From the NCBI RefSeq assembly GCF_008806325.1, contig NZ_WACR01000001.1, positions 310,001 to 374,000 on the forward strand: 64,000 bases of DNA, given 5' to 3'. This stretch comes from Salibacter halophilus. GTDB taxonomy: Bacteria > Bacteroidota > Bacteroidia > Flavobacteriales_G > Salibacteraceae. A model generated the notes under the pieces. The model saw only the letters and a program-made list of their open reading frames with translations, did no database searches and was not told the DNA's origin. Of the stretch, positions 8,080-17,373 are shown piece by piece. Each line of letters opens with the position of its first letter. Within the stretch, counting starts at the first letter, position 1. The position numbers and the translations under genes were made by a program.

Positions 8080-10104
8080 CTATTTTCTTTTGACGATGTT
8101 TACCATTTTGGTAACTGACTCACTGTCTATTGTTAAATGCACAATATAATTTCCTGATGAAAATTGATTGGTGTTAATTGAAACGATTTGACTTGGACTT
8201 GTCAACCCGATTGAGCGATCTATTAATAGCTGACCAATTGAGCTGTAAACTCTAAGTGTTAAATCTTTATTAGAAAGATCAGATAGTAATAATTTAATTT
8301 CATTCCCCTGAAGAATTGGATTAGGGTAAAGCTTTATTGATTCTTCGTTAAATATCTCCTCAATTCCAGTGGATGTGTAATTGATTACTTGAGAAAAATT
8401 AGACTGGCCACAAATATTGAAAGTAGTTAATTCAACTTCATAATCACCTGATTCATCATAAGAGTGAGTAGGAGAATTTTGGATTGATAATTGACCATCT
8501 CCAAAATTCCAAAGCAAACTATCAAAGTTCCTAGTCAGGTTATTAAAATTAACATTTGCACCTCCTACTATAAAATCAAAGTTAGTTTCAGGAACAGTTT
8601 TAGACTGTACTGAAAGTGTATCTTTATTTATGCAGCCGTGTTTTCCCTCTACAGTAAAAATATAATCCCCGGGCTGAGTAATAAACCTTTCGTGATTTGA
8701 AAAACCATCTTCCCAAAATGATATGAAACCAGAATCAGGTGAAACACTAAACCCATCGCCTTCGCACAAAATGGTGTCTGACTCTATGTTATTAGCAACT
8801 ATCTCATTTTGTACAATAACACTTTCATCGTTCATGCATCCGTTGCTATCCAGAGCGGTAACATGATAAGTGCCTTCTTCCTCTACGAGAATACTCATTC
8901 CATTCTCTCCTGAATCCCAGGAGTAAAAAATAGAAGAGCTTCCCTGAATTGAAACTAATTCAGGTGTGCCATTACACATCCAGGAAGTATCAGGTAATTC
9001 TATAGATGGCAGAGATCTTAGATCAACAAAAACACTATCTGATGAAGCGCATCCTTCAACATTTTCAACTGAAACTTTATAAACTCCTGAATTTGTCACC
9101 TCTATCTGATGGCCCTGGGTTCCGTCATCCCATTGATAATATAGGGACTGAGAGCTACCATTATCAGCATTAATATGAATTGAATCGCCCTGGCACCCTT
9201 TAATTACATCAGGAAGCGATGGTTGAGGTAGGGGTATTTCATCAATGACTATTTCATCAGAAAAATCACAACCATTAGTGTCTTGAATATTTACTGTATA
9301 AATACCTGAATCTGAAATAATTTCTTTTGGTCTGCCTGACTCAAGCTCAACCCAATCGTAAGAAATGAAAGATGTATCAAGCATTAACTCTATTTCATCA
9401 CCTTCGCAAATAAAAGTATCAGCAGGCAAAATAGTTGATGGACCAGCATAATCATTAACCTGATAAGTTTCATTGTTCTCACAACCATTCGTTCCAGTTA
9501 TTGAAACAGTGTAGCTTCCTTCACTGGAAAAAGAAGGGATTGAAGAGTAGCTTCCATTACTCCACTGATAAGTATTGATAGAGGTTGAACTCACATCAAT
9601 TTGTATTGTATCCTCTTCACACTTGTAAAATGGTGAATAATCAGGTAAAGATGGAGTTTGTAAAAGACTCAACTCGAGCACCATCGTGTCATTTTGAGGA
9701 TTTACATCTACATTTCCCGGTTCGAGTTCACTACTTATTAATATTTCATAAGTTCCAAAACCTGAAAAATTAAAATCAGAAATATAAAAGTGCCCGGTAT
9801 TTCCAGGTGATAAATTGCCTGACCATGATGCCACATCAGTAGGGTCATTTTCATTTATATCTTCAAACGAAAAATCAACTTGAGATAAAGTGCTTTGCCC
9901 CATGTTGTGAAAAGGAATTTTCACGCTATCCAAATCATTGATGGTACTCAAGCAGATTGAAACTTTAAATGTTGAATCTAAAGCGACATCATAACTTCCA
10001 TTTTGTTGAGAACTCGAATATTCTTGTGCTGAAAAACGCAAGGGCGTAAACAACATAAATACACAGAGTATAGAAATTGATATTTTATAAGCCTTACCCA
10101 ACAA
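8080..10104 (-). CDS. Secreted Ig-like/PKD repeat protein with T9SS sorting domain
   Basis: A 674-residue cell-surface or secreted protein. A signal peptide (ISISILCVFMLF, cleavage near FSAQ) is followed by a region resembling a CARDB-type domain. Several repeats of about 80 residues come next, each with a Cys-x-Gly-Asp start, a central Tyr/Trp and a terminal G-Y-V-NGC pattern, as in Ig-like adhesin repeats. A PKD domain (LLWNFGDGQ, SYDESGDYEV) and a C-terminal type A sorting domain (IKLYPNPILQGN, ending VNIVKRK) complete it. No enzymatic domain is visible; adhesion or structural role inferred. The start is a TTG at 10104, since the next ATG would remove the charged start of the signal peptide. 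Confidence 0.85.
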   Translation of the reverse strand: MLGKAYKISISILCVFMLFTPLRFSAQEYSSSQQNGSYDVALDSTFKVSICLSTINDLDSVKIPFHNMGQSTLSQVDFSFEDINENDPTDVASWSGNLSPGNTGHFYISDFNFSGFGTYEILISSELEPGNVDVNPQNDTMVLELSLLQTPSLPDYSPFYKCEEDTIQIDVSSTSINTYQWSNGSYSSIPSFSSEGSYTVSITGTNGCENNETYQVNDYAGPSTILPADTFICEGDEIELMLDTSFISYDWVELESGRPKEIISDSGIYTVNIQDTNGCDFSDEIVIDEIPLPQPSLPDVIKGCQGDSIHINADNGSSQSLYYQWDDGTQGHQIEVTNSGVYKVSVENVEGCASSDSVFVDLRSLPSIELPDTSWMCNGTPELVSIQGSSSIFYSWDSGENGMSILVEEEGTYHVTALDSNGCMNDESVIVQNEIVANNIESDTILCEGDGFSVSPDSGFISFWEDGFSNHERFITQPGDYIFTVEGKHGCINKDTLSVQSKTVPETNFDFIVGGANVNFNNLTRNFDSLLWNFGDGQLSIQNSPTHSYDESGDYEVELTTFNICGQSNFSQVINYTSTGIEEIFNEESIKLYPNPILQGNEIKLLLSDLSNKDLTLRVYSSIGQLLIDRSIGLTSPSQIVSINTNQFSSGNYIVHLTIDSESVTKMVNIVKRK

Positions 10105-10220
10105 AATTTCGTTTTAGGTCACCTAAATTATGTAATCTTTTGGAAACAATTGTAATAAAGTTCAAAAGTTTATGAATATTCATTCTAAACAATATCTCCA
10201 AACACCTCTCTAGTAAACAA

Positions 10221-11591
10221 TTAAGGAGTGTTTACAAAGTAAACTAAATCAGTAGCTCTCGTTACCGCAGTGTAGAGCCATCTCAAATAATCCTGATCCA
10301 GCCATTCTTCCTGGAAGAACGATTGATCTATAAAAACTACAGGCCATTGTCCGCCTTGAGATTTATGACAGGTAAAGCTGTAAGCAAACTTTATTTGCAA
10401 GGCATTATAAAGTGGATCAGACTTAACAGCAAGTAAGGCTTTTTTCTTGTGACCAAACTCTTCGTAAAAATAACTCATCCTTTCATTGAATAGTTTTTTT
10501 TGGTCTTCTTGATTCAAATTTGAACTCGCTTCCTTGAGCGTGTTCAAGAGTAAAACAGCGTCAATTTGTTTGTCCTCAGCACTATTTATAAATGTAATAG
10601 ATGCTTCAGCAAATTTGAAGTCTTCAATACTTTCAAAATTTGTAACTCTATCTACCTGAACAATATCTCCATTTGCTATGAAATCTTCACGGTCAGAGCC
10701 CAGCCAGAAATAATTATTGCGTACAATCATAATCAAATCACCGGCATCGATCTCGTTCTCTCGAAAAAGTACAGTTTTTCTCAGCTGTTCATTGTACATA
10801 TTTGCAAGCTTGTTTGACCGTGTGACCACAATAAACCCATCTTCTCCGTACTGACTCATGACACTCTGTACTACATCACTCATTTCATTTGAGTTAATGC
10901 TAAATACATCCTCATTATTAATGATGAACTCTGGTAACTCCTTAACTCCGTCTTCAATATTTTTCCTGATTAGAGTAGCGTTTTCTAGTATCCCTGAGAG
11001 TTCCTCTTGTCTCACAACCTCCTTTAATTCCGCTCCGTCAATGGATAGTTTGTATCGACCCAACATATCTTTGGGAACTAAAGCTGGGCTTAAGTTCGTG
11101 CCAACCGGAGGAAGTTGAGCAATATCTCCTACCAGTATTAATTGATTAGACAAATTCTCGTAAACGAAATCTACTAAATCATCGAGCAAATTACTTTCAC
11201 CTGCAGTTAACTCACCAGATATCATTGAAGCCTCGTCCACTATGAAAATGGTGTTTTTTAATTTATTTTCTTTCCTTGAAAAATGATAACCCTGCTCTCC
11301 TAAATCGAGTAATCGGTAGATGAATTTATGAATTGTAAATGCCGGCTTTTCACTGTAGTTTGACATCACTTTTGCAGCTCGACCTGTTGGTGCAAGCAAT
11401 ATCGTGTTCTGACCAATAGCATTACTCCATTTCACTAAAGCTGAAATACAGGTTGTTTTACCAGTGCCTGCAAATCCTCTTAAAATGAATAGTTGCTTTT
11501 TATCATTAAGAGTAAATTGCTCAAGCCTTGACAAACAATTCACCTGATCTTTAGTAGGCTCGTGATCGATGTAATCAAAAAGTGTTTTCAT
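10221..11591 (-). CDS. RecD/PIF1-like superfamily 1 DNA helicase
   Basis: A 456-residue ATP-dependent 5'-3' type helicase. Visible: Walker A GFAGTGKTT, motif II IVDEASM, motif III VGDIAQLPPVG, and C-terminal UvrD-C2 motifs SFTCHKSQGGQW and YTAVTRATDLVYF. There is no separate N-terminal RecD2 domain, so it is the short form found across Bacteroidota. The ATG at 11591 (MKTLFDYIDHEPTKDQ) is preferred; the upstream 30 in-frame residues look like leader. A motif copy at 10691-10700 encodes Gly-Ser-Asp-Arg. The cellular role (repair or recombination) is inferred from the family. Confidence 0.9.
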   Translation of the reverse strand: MKTLFDYIDHEPTKDQVNCLSRLEQFTLNDKKQLFILRGFAGTGKTTCISALVKWSNAIGQNTILLAPTGRAAKVMSNYSEKPAFTIHKFIYRLLDLGEQGYHFSRKENKLKNTIFIVDEASMISGELTAGESNLLDDLVDFVYENLSNQLILVGDIAQLPPVGTNLSPALVPKDMLGRYKLSIDGAELKEVVRQEELSGILENATLIRKNIEDGVKELPEFIINNEDVFSINSNEMSDVVQSVMSQYGEDGFIVVTRSNKLANMYNEQLRKTVLFRENEIDAGDLIMIVRNNYFWLGSDREDFIANGDIVQVDRVTNFESIEDFKFAEASITFINSAEDKQIDAVLLLNTLKEASSNLNQEDQKKLFNERMSYFYEEFGHKKKALLAVKSDPLYNALQIKFAYSFTCHKSQGGQWPVVFIDQSFFQEEWLDQDYLRWLYTAVTRATDLVYFVNTP

Positions 11592-11645
11592 TGAAAGAGT
11601 TCTGCATTCAATTTGGCTTTTCAATATTAAGGAAATGAATGAGTA

Positions 11646-11674
11646 TTTGTCATTTAAAAAAAATTGTAAGTTTG
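11646..11674 (+). promoter_or_regulatory. Promoter of the 11718 operon
   Basis: TTTG (11646-11649), 17 bases, then TAAGTTTG (11667-11674), matching the Bacteroidota -33/-7 pattern upstream of the five-gene operon beginning at 11718. Confidence 0.65.
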
Positions 11675-11717
11675 TTGGCATTCAAAATTCACACAAACCG
11701 TACAGAATAAGCAAAAG

Positions 11718-12485
11718 ATGAAAGAAACAATATCTCGTTTCGCACCGGCAATAATCTTATTTCTTGCAGGATTAACAGTTATCATTTTTGGAGGTGTAAC
11801 AGGTCAGGATATGCGCTTCATGCTAGGTGGAGGCAGCATTATATTGATTGCAATTTTTGTTACTCTCAACGCTATGGGTATTATCAATGCTAAAATTAGT
11901 GCAGTTGCTTCTATTGTACTCGCTATTTTGAGTATTGTACTACTCTATTTCAATTTTATTAGTATTAAAGAACCTATAGATTTTCGTAAAGAGAAATCAA
12001 AGCGCTACTCTGCCGTTATTCAACGTCTTAAAGATATAAGACAGGCTGAAGTAGAATACAAAAAACAACACGGTGGTTACACTGGTGAATGGGATACACT
12101 TATCAATTTCCTCGTACAGGACAGCATTGCTGTTGTCAAGAAGTTTGGTACAGTTCCAGATTCACTATCAGAACTAGAAGCCATTAAAAGAGGAATTATT
12201 TCTCGTGATACATCTCTTGTACAGGCTAAAGAATACGTTTACGATGAAGATTACATGGATATAAGAGATAACAAGCATGACCTTGTAATTGACTCGTTGA
12301 TGTATATTCCATTTACAAATGGTTCAAAATTTGAACTAGAAGCTGATACTCTTACAAGAGAAAGCGGTATGAAAGTTAGTGTTTTCCAGGTTACTGATAC
12401 TGATCCTTTCGATCCTGAAGATGTCCTTCAGGTAGGTTCACTTTCTCAGCCAACAACATCAGGTAACTGGAGTGAAGAAAAATAA
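11718..12485 (+). CDS. Conserved hypothetical membrane protein
   Basis: Not assigned to a named family. The 255-residue protein has three hydrophobic segments in its first 90 residues (IILFLAGLTVIIFG, IILIAIFVTLNAMG, VASIVLAILSIVLLYF) and then a soluble acidic region. Right after the membrane part comes RLKDIRQAEVEYKKQHGGY, a pattern (Ile-Arg-x-Ala-x3-Tyr-x4-Gly-Gly-Tyr) reminiscent of the segment following the hydrophobic helix in pilins and pseudopilins; it has no prepilin peptidase site, so this is only a resemblance. First gene of an operon with a DUF3822 protein, rsmD, coaD and a thioredoxin-fold protein. Confidence 0.8.
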   Translation: MKETISRFAPAIILFLAGLTVIIFGGVTGQDMRFMLGGGSIILIAIFVTLNAMGIINAKISAVASIVLAILSIVLLYFNFISIKEPIDFRKEKSKRYSAVIQRLKDIRQAEVEYKKQHGGYTGEWDTLINFLVQDSIAVVKKFGTVPDSLSELEAIKRGIISRDTSLVQAKEYVYDEDYMDIRDNKHDLVIDSLMYIPFTNGSKFELEADTLTRESGMKVSVFQVTDTDPFDPEDVLQVGSLSQPTTSGNWSEEK

Positions 12486-12490
12486 ATCAG

Positions 12491-13321
12491 TTGAATAGAT
12501 CAACGACTTTAAATACTATTGAGCATTATGGAAGCAGCCCTTCAAAAGAGGCTGCTTCTTTGTGTTCAGGTGTGGCTGTTTTAGATGTACACCACCTAAC
12601 AGTTGCTTCATTCAATTCTTCAACGAATGAGTTTCAGGAATACTTTGTTTTTGATGTTCCTGAAAACACATCATCACTAAAGGAATTGATGAATAAGCTA
12701 CAGCTAAAAAAGCTGTATGTAGCAGTTCAAAACAACCAATTCACTGTTGTGCCTACTGGTGTTATCACCCCTGAAAATAACACGGAGTACCTCAACTTTA
12801 TTTTGGGAGAAAAACGCAATCAAAAGGAAAGCTCAATGGTGATTAATAATCTAACAGCTAACCTTTTGTATCGGATTGATCAATCAGTTTTCAAGGATCT
12901 GACCAAAAATGGTATTACTGTATTACACCCGGCAGGAAGCGCTTTAGCTTATCACTCTGTTTTTAATGATGACAAAGCTCATCATGCGGTCTTTCTTCAC
13001 ATTTTTGACGAAGCATTTCACATCTATTTTTTCAAAAATGGCTTGTACCACTCTAACTCATTTAAAATTACATCTGATGCTGATATAGCGTACTACACAC
13101 TATATTCAATGGAGCAGTTAGAGATTTCAGTTGAGGATACCCCAGTTCATTACACCGTGCAAACAAGTAAGCAACTGAATCAACTCGATTCTTTGAAAAA
13201 TTATTTACCAAAACTTGCACCTATTGAGCTCGACACATCTTTTGAACTGAACAAAGATCTTCAAGAGACACTTCCAAATGGTGTGGGCATAACACTTTTA
13301 AGTACATTGTTGTGCGAATAA
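12491..13321 (+). CDS. DUF3822 family protein
   Basis: A 276-residue protein of the DUF3822 family, which in Bacteroidota regularly precedes rsmD and coaD. The function is unknown; the fold is thought to be related to the ASKHA ATPase fold, but no clear phosphate loop is visible. The start is a TTG five bases after the stop of the upstream gene. Its 3' end overlaps the rsmD start by 10 bases, suggesting translational coupling. A motif copy at 12895-12904 encodes Asp-Leu-Thr-Lys. Confidence 0.75.
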   Translation: MNRSTTLNTIEHYGSSPSKEAASLCSGVAVLDVHHLTVASFNSSTNEFQEYFVFDVPENTSSLKELMNKLQLKKLYVAVQNNQFTVVPTGVITPENNTEYLNFILGEKRNQKESSMVINNLTANLLYRIDQSVFKDLTKNGITVLHPAGSALAYHSVFNDDKAHHAVFLHIFDEAFHIYFFKNGLYHSNSFKITSDADIAYYTLYSMEQLEISVEDTPVHYTVQTSKQLNQLDSLKNYLPKLAPIELDTSFELNKDLQETLPNGVGITLLSTLLCE

Positions 13322-13845
13322 TCAGTGGTAAATATAAAGGTAGAAAGATAAACACTCCCCGAAATCTTCCAGTAAGGCCAACAACAAATTTCGCGAAGGA
13401 GTCACTGTTCAATATACTTACTACTCAATACAGCGTTGAGGATAAAGTAGTACTCGATTGTTTTGCCGGATCGGGAAATATGAGTTTTGAGTTTTTGTCA
13501 AGAGGAGCAAAGGATGTTTACGGAGTTGACATGAGCACTAAATGCATCAAGCATCTGATTCAAACATCTAAGGAATGGGAAACTGATAACTTCAAGGCCA
13601 TCAAGCGCGATGCTATTAAGTTCGTGAAAAATGCAAAAATTAAATTCGACATTATTTTTGCTGACCCACCTTACGACTGGCCTAATTACAACGAGCTCAT
13701 CAATACTGTTTTTGAAAAAGAGCTCTTAACTGATAAAGGATTACTCATTATAGAGCACGATAAAACGCATCAATTCAAAACGGTTCCTAACTTTGTTGAA
13801 GAACGGATATACGGACATGTCCATTTTTCAATATTTGAATTATGA
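13312..13845 (+). CDS. rsmD: 16S rRNA (guanine-966-N2)-methyltransferase RsmD
   Basis: A 177-residue SAM-dependent methyltransferase that modifies G966 of 16S rRNA. It opens MRIISGKYKGRKI, carries RPTTNFAKESLFNIL, the SAM-binding VLDCFAGSGNMSFE near residue 45 and the catalytic DPPYDWP motif near residue 121. The start is a GTG inside the 3' end of the DUF3822 gene; the 3' end overlaps coaD by 4 bases (ATGA). Confidence 0.94.
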   Translation: MRIISGKYKGRKINTPRNLPVRPTTNFAKESLFNILTTQYSVEDKVVLDCFAGSGNMSFEFLSRGAKDVYGVDMSTKCIKHLIQTSKEWETDNFKAIKRDAIKFVKNAKIKFDIIFADPPYDWPNYNELINTVFEKELLTDKGLLIIEHDKTHQFKTVPNFVEERIYGHVHFSIFEL

Positions 13846-14303
13846 GTAAAAATAAGGTTGCAGTTTTTCCAGGATCATTTGATCCAATTACTGTTGGTCA
13901 CGAAGATATCATCAATCGCGGTAGTGAGCTTTTTGATAAAGTAATTGTGGCAATTGGTGTCAACAGCAGTAAAGAGTACATGCACAGCCTTGATGAAAGG
14001 TTAGAAATGCTACGCAAAACATTCAAAGACAACGACAAGGTTCAAGTTGACACCTATCAAGGACTTACCGTTGAATACTGCAAAGAAAAAAAGGCAAACT
14101 TTTTGCTCCGTGGATTACGAACAACCGGAGATTTTGAATTTGAACAGGGCATTGCAACTATGAATGCGAAGCTCGTTCCTGAGGTGGAAACCATCTTTTT
14201 GATGAGTAATCCACAGCACTCGGCAGTTTCCTCAACAATAGTTAGGGATATAATTCGTAATAACGGAAATGCCCGTCAATTTCTCCCGCAAAATATCCGT
14301 TAA
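13842..14303 (+). CDS. coaD: Phosphopantetheine adenylyltransferase
   Basis: Transfers AMP to 4'-phosphopantetheine, the penultimate step of coenzyme A synthesis. The 153-residue protein has the nucleotidyltransferase motif PGSFDPITVGHEDI near the N-terminus and VSSTIVRDI (the ISSTxxR element) near residue 132. It overlaps rsmD by 4 bases and the next gene by one base (TAATG). Confidence 0.96.
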   Translation: MSKNKVAVFPGSFDPITVGHEDIINRGSELFDKVIVAIGVNSSKEYMHSLDERLEMLRKTFKDNDKVQVDTYQGLTVEYCKEKKANFLLRGLRTTGDFEFEQGIATMNAKLVPEVETIFLMSNPQHSAVSSTIVRDIIRNNGNARQFLPQNIR

Positions 14304-15709
14304 TGAAGCGATTAATCTTCCTTTTCACAGTTCTTTCCCCTCTATTGAGTACCGCACAATTGAGTGGTTCAATAGAAGGTTTTTACGGTCAAAAAATCTA
14401 TCTGCTCAAAACAGTTGAAGCACTCTCGGGGACTTACGACAAACTCGACTCAGGCCTTATTAGTGAAGATGGAAGTTTTTCATTTCGGTCAGAGCCGGAA
14501 TCAGGCTTTTATTACCTCAAAATAGAAGATCGGTACACTCCGTATTTTCACGATCAACGGTGCGATAAACCAATTACTTTAAAAACACCTGAAGACCTCA
14601 ACAACAAGCTCATCCCAGTAGAGGTTGAATATGCATGCTCTTCAAAAAACTATCAATTCTTACATGAAGCAGCTATGTTACAGGATAGTGCAGTAGCTGA
14701 TTTTATTGAACGCAATCCAGCACCAAAAAAAGACACGCTATTTCCCAAAAACTTACGTGATTTTAACGACTCACTCACTTCGGTTCTGACCGAAGCACAT
14801 GAGAAATTCCCGCAACTCAAACAGGACTTAAAATTGAGAGTCACATCGCTCAAAGTACTTTCAGGCGCTAATCGTGATAGTGTCAAAAAGAGTATTTTCA
14901 AGTCTGAGCCAATAAAACCGGAATCAGCAGATTACCTGTCTTTATTCCTGCAGGTGTACAATCGCGACATCGATCATTTCCTGCTCGTCAACAAATCTCG
15001 CTACACAGATTCATTGATTGTTTACAGCGGATTTAAAGCTGTAGTGAACTTATTCCTTTCTGATTCACTTTTTGAAAGAAGAGACATGGCTGAGCTCGCC
15101 CTGATTACAAAACTACATTTCAACGAGCTGCCCAATGTGAAACCATCTCGCAAGAAAACACTGCTCAAACAAGCTATTGAAGATGCTGAAACACCAATTA
15201 TCAAACGTATTGCTTCGAGTATCTTAGCTGACATGTCTCATCTAAAAAAATCGAGTAAAGCACCGGCTATCAATTTGCGTGATACCCTGGGAAATTTGGT
15301 TACCCTCGATCAATTTAAAGGTTCATACGTTTACATCCAGTTTTGGGCAACCTGGAATGAAGCATCTGTTGAGGATCTGGTTTTCATGAATCAACTCTAC
15401 GCAAAATACAAGAATAAAATTGCTTTCCTTAGTATTTCAGGCGATCGCAATCAGGAAGACTTTTACAGCTTTGTTCAGAACCACAGTTATCCCTGGCAGA
15501 TTCTCCATTACAACAAAAAATTCAGCCTGATTGAAAAGTATTCTGTCAGATCCTATCCGATGTATTTCTTAGTTGATCCTGATGGAAAATTAGCCCTTTC
15601 TCCCGCTTACGAACCGAATAGAATGATCGGTTATTTTGACGCTATTATCAACTCAGGTGAGGATGCCGTAAAAGATTTTGAAATTATTCGCGATTATAAG
15701 GAAGATTAG
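14303..15709 (+). CDS. TlpA-like thioredoxin-fold protein lacking the CxxC motif
   Basis: A 468-residue exported protein. Signal peptide (LIFLFTVLSPLLSTAQ), an N-terminal DUF4369-like beta domain, a helical middle, and a C-terminal thioredoxin/AhpC-TSA domain from about residue 325. The expected WCxxC is replaced by WATWNEAS near residue 347, so both redox cysteines are missing and it should not act as a disulfide reductase; a binding or structural role is inferred. Two motif copies lie inside (14487-14496, encoding Arg-Ser-Glu-Pro; 14782-14791, encoding Val-Leu-Thr-Glu). The 3' end overlaps the convergent Nudix gene by 26 bases. Confidence 0.85.
   Translation: MKRLIFLFTVLSPLLSTAQLSGSIEGFYGQKIYLLKTVEALSGTYDKLDSGLISEDGSFSFRSEPESGFYYLKIEDRYTPYFHDQRCDKPITLKTPEDLNNKLIPVEVEYACSSKNYQFLHEAAMLQDSAVADFIERNPAPKKDTLFPKNLRDFNDSLTSVLTEAHEKFPQLKQDLKLRVTSLKVLSGANRDSVKKSIFKSEPIKPESADYLSLFLQVYNRDIDHFLLVNKSRYTDSLIVYSGFKAVVNLFLSDSLFERRDMAELALITKLHFNELPNVKPSRKKTLLKQAIEDAETPIIKRIASSILADMSHLKKSSKAPAINLRDTLGNLVTLDQFKGSYVYIQFWATWNEASVEDLVFMNQLYAKYKNKIAFLSISGDRNQEDFYSFVQNHSYPWQILHYNKKFSLIEKYSVRSYPMYFLVDPDGKLALSPAYEPNRMIGYFDAIINSGEDAVKDFEIIRDYKED
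14780..14793 (-). repeat. GGTCAGAACC motif as a hairpin inside a gene
   Basis: TTCGGT, TCTG, ACCGAA: six pairs around the motif core (14782-14791), extending by one further pair on each side. It is the second copy forming a perfect hairpin, but copies with G or T at the variable position cannot do so, so the hairpin is not the shared property. Confidence 0.7.
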
Positions 15710-16316
15710 GATTGTTGAATATTTCCATTACATCGTTTATCGCTCTGTAAGTGTTTTCACTCACCGCATTTAAGTCGCCTTGCTTGAGCCATTTAACATC
15801 TGTGATATCTTCTTCTAGCTGAGGAATTAGTCGTCCCTCATAGTTTGTTTTCATTGTAAACCAATAGGTCTTTTTCAAAACTCTTCGATCATCTTCCCAA
15901 TATGTGTGATAGGTATCGCAGAGCTTTTTCTCAATTCTGAGTCTGCCCACTCCACATTCCTCCTGCACTTCACGTAAAGCAGCTTCCCTGGGATGTTCAT
16001 CACCATCGAGTTTGCCTTTTGGCAAGTCCCATTTTTTCTTTCTAAAAATAAAAAGCAATTCATCATCTTTATTTTGAACAACACCACCCGCAGCTTTAAC
16101 GAATCGACAAATCCTTCTGAAATAATAAAATAACTCATCAAGATCGTAGTGAAAAACCATTAAACCAATAGCCGTTTTATCGTGTTCAAAAGCTTCAATT
16201 TGCAGTTCCATTTTTTTCTTTGACACAAATCGATGCTTCCCAAAAGAGGTCTCAATAAATTGGTCTGGCCTATCTGTTAAGATAACAGGCCGGTTTGTAA
16301 CGAAAACTTTATACAT
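15684..16316 (-). CDS. Nudix hydrolase
   Basis: A 210-residue protein with a complete Nudix box: Gly, five residues, Glu, seven residues, then REVQEECGV (within the segment beginning GKLDGDEHPREAAL). Family members hydrolyse nucleoside diphosphates linked to another group; the substrate cannot be read from the sequence. About 65 N-terminal residues precede the Nudix domain. Only 8 bases separate its start from the divergent pyrE start, and its 3' end overlaps the upstream operon convergently. Confidence 0.92.
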   Translation of the reverse strand: MYKVFVTNRPVILTDRPDQFIETSFGKHRFVSKKKMELQIEAFEHDKTAIGLMVFHYDLDELFYYFRRICRFVKAAGGVVQNKDDELLFIFRKKKWDLPKGKLDGDEHPREAALREVQEECGVGRLRIEKKLCDTYHTYWEDDRRVLKKTYWFTMKTNYEGRLIPQLEEDITDVKWLKQGDLNAVSENTYRAINDVMEIFNNPNLPYNRE

Positions 16317-16319
16317 TTG
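16312..16319 (+). promoter_or_regulatory. -7 box (TACATTTG) of pyrE
   Basis: TACATTTG matches TAnnTTTG, overlaps the divergent Nudix start codon (16314-16316) and ends 5 bases before the pyrE ATG, predicting a nearly leaderless mRNA. Confidence 0.5.
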
Positions 16320-16324
16320 TTAGT

Positions 16325-16972
16325 ATGAATATTCTTGATGATTCGGCCCTCAAAGTAGCGGAATTTTTATTGCAAATCAAAGCAGTTGTTTTGAACCCGA
16401 ACGACCCTTTTCAATGGTCGAGTGGTTGGCAATCGCCTATTTATTGCGATAACCGCAAAACGCTTTCTTATCCTAAGATCAGAAATTTCATCAGGCAAGA
16501 GTTCGTCAAAACCATTGATGCTCACTTTGGCCGACCTGATGTTATTGCGGGTGTCGCCACGGGCGGTATACCACAAGGCGTTCTGGTAGCACAGGAAATG
16601 GGACTACCATTTGTTTATGTGAGGCCTGAAGCTAAAAAGCACGGGATGACGAATCAAATCGAGGGCGTTCTGGGAAAAGATCAAAGTGTAATCGTCATAG
16701 AAGATCTCATCTCTACCGGAGGTAGTAGTATGAAGGCTATCAAGGCTCTGAAAGAAAATGGAAGTGCTGTAAAAGGCATGGTTGCTATTTTCTCTTATGG
16801 CTTTGATTTGGCAAGGAAAAATTTGAGAGAAGCTCAATGTCCTTATTACACGCTATCGAATTACGATGCACTCATCGAAAAAGCTCTCGAAACGAATTAC
16901 ATCAAGCAAGAAGATGTTGAAGTATTGAGAAACTGGAGAGACAACCCATCTGAATGGACACCTAAAAAATAA
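16325..16972 (+). CDS. pyrE: Orotate phosphoribosyltransferase
   Basis: Joins orotate to PRPP to give OMP in pyrimidine synthesis. The 215-residue protein has the PRPP-binding loop VIVIEDLISTGGSS near residue 120 and the OPRT-specific YCDNRKTLSYP near residue 40. It is followed by an SRPBCC-domain gene with 2 bases between them. The salvage gene upp lies about 7 kb downstream. Confidence 0.96.
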   Translation: MNILDDSALKVAEFLLQIKAVVLNPNDPFQWSSGWQSPIYCDNRKTLSYPKIRNFIRQEFVKTIDAHFGRPDVIAGVATGGIPQGVLVAQEMGLPFVYVRPEAKKHGMTNQIEGVLGKDQSVIVIEDLISTGGSSMKAIKALKENGSAVKGMVAIFSYGFDLARKNLREAQCPYYTLSNYDALIEKALETNYIKQEDVEVLRNWRDNPSEWTPKK

Positions 16973-16974
16973 TC

Positions 16975-17373
16975 ATGGCTAAGATAGAAAGCAAAGAAGT
17001 TACGATAAACGAAAAATCAACTACTCTCTCAAAGTTTTTAGGCAATTTGAATAATCTTCAAAAACTGATGCCTGAAGATAAAATTTCAGACTGGGAATCA
17101 GACGAAGATTCTTGCCGTTTTCAAATAAAAGGTCTCGCAAAAATTGGGATGCGTAAATCATCTGAAGATTCATCCAAAGTTGTTATGGAATCTGAAGGGA
17201 AAAATCCATTTGATTTTACGCTTACGATCAATCTCGATGAAAAGGGTGACGACACTACTGCTAAAATCCTTTTTGACGGAAAGATGAACCCGTTTATGAA
17301 AGCGATGGTTGAAAAGCCTTTGACGAATTTCTTCAACATGCTCGCTGATAAGCTAGCTGCTAATCACGGATAA
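16975..17373 (+). CDS. SRPBCC-like (START superfamily) small protein
   Basis: A 132-residue protein whose pattern (long N-terminal helix with LSKFLGNLNNLQKLMP, alternating beta strands, a C-terminal helix FMKAMVEKPLTNFFNMLADKL) fits the SRPBCC fold that binds hydrophobic ligands. Ligand unknown. It is in tandem with pyrE and its last 14 bases overlap the 3' end of birA on the other strand. Confidence 0.78.
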   Translation: MAKIESKEVTINEKSTTLSKFLGNLNNLQKLMPEDKISDWESDEDSCRFQIKGLAKIGMRKSSEDSSKVVMESEGKNPFDFTLTINLDEKGDDTTAKILFDGKMNPFMKAMVEKPLTNFFNMLADKLAANHG

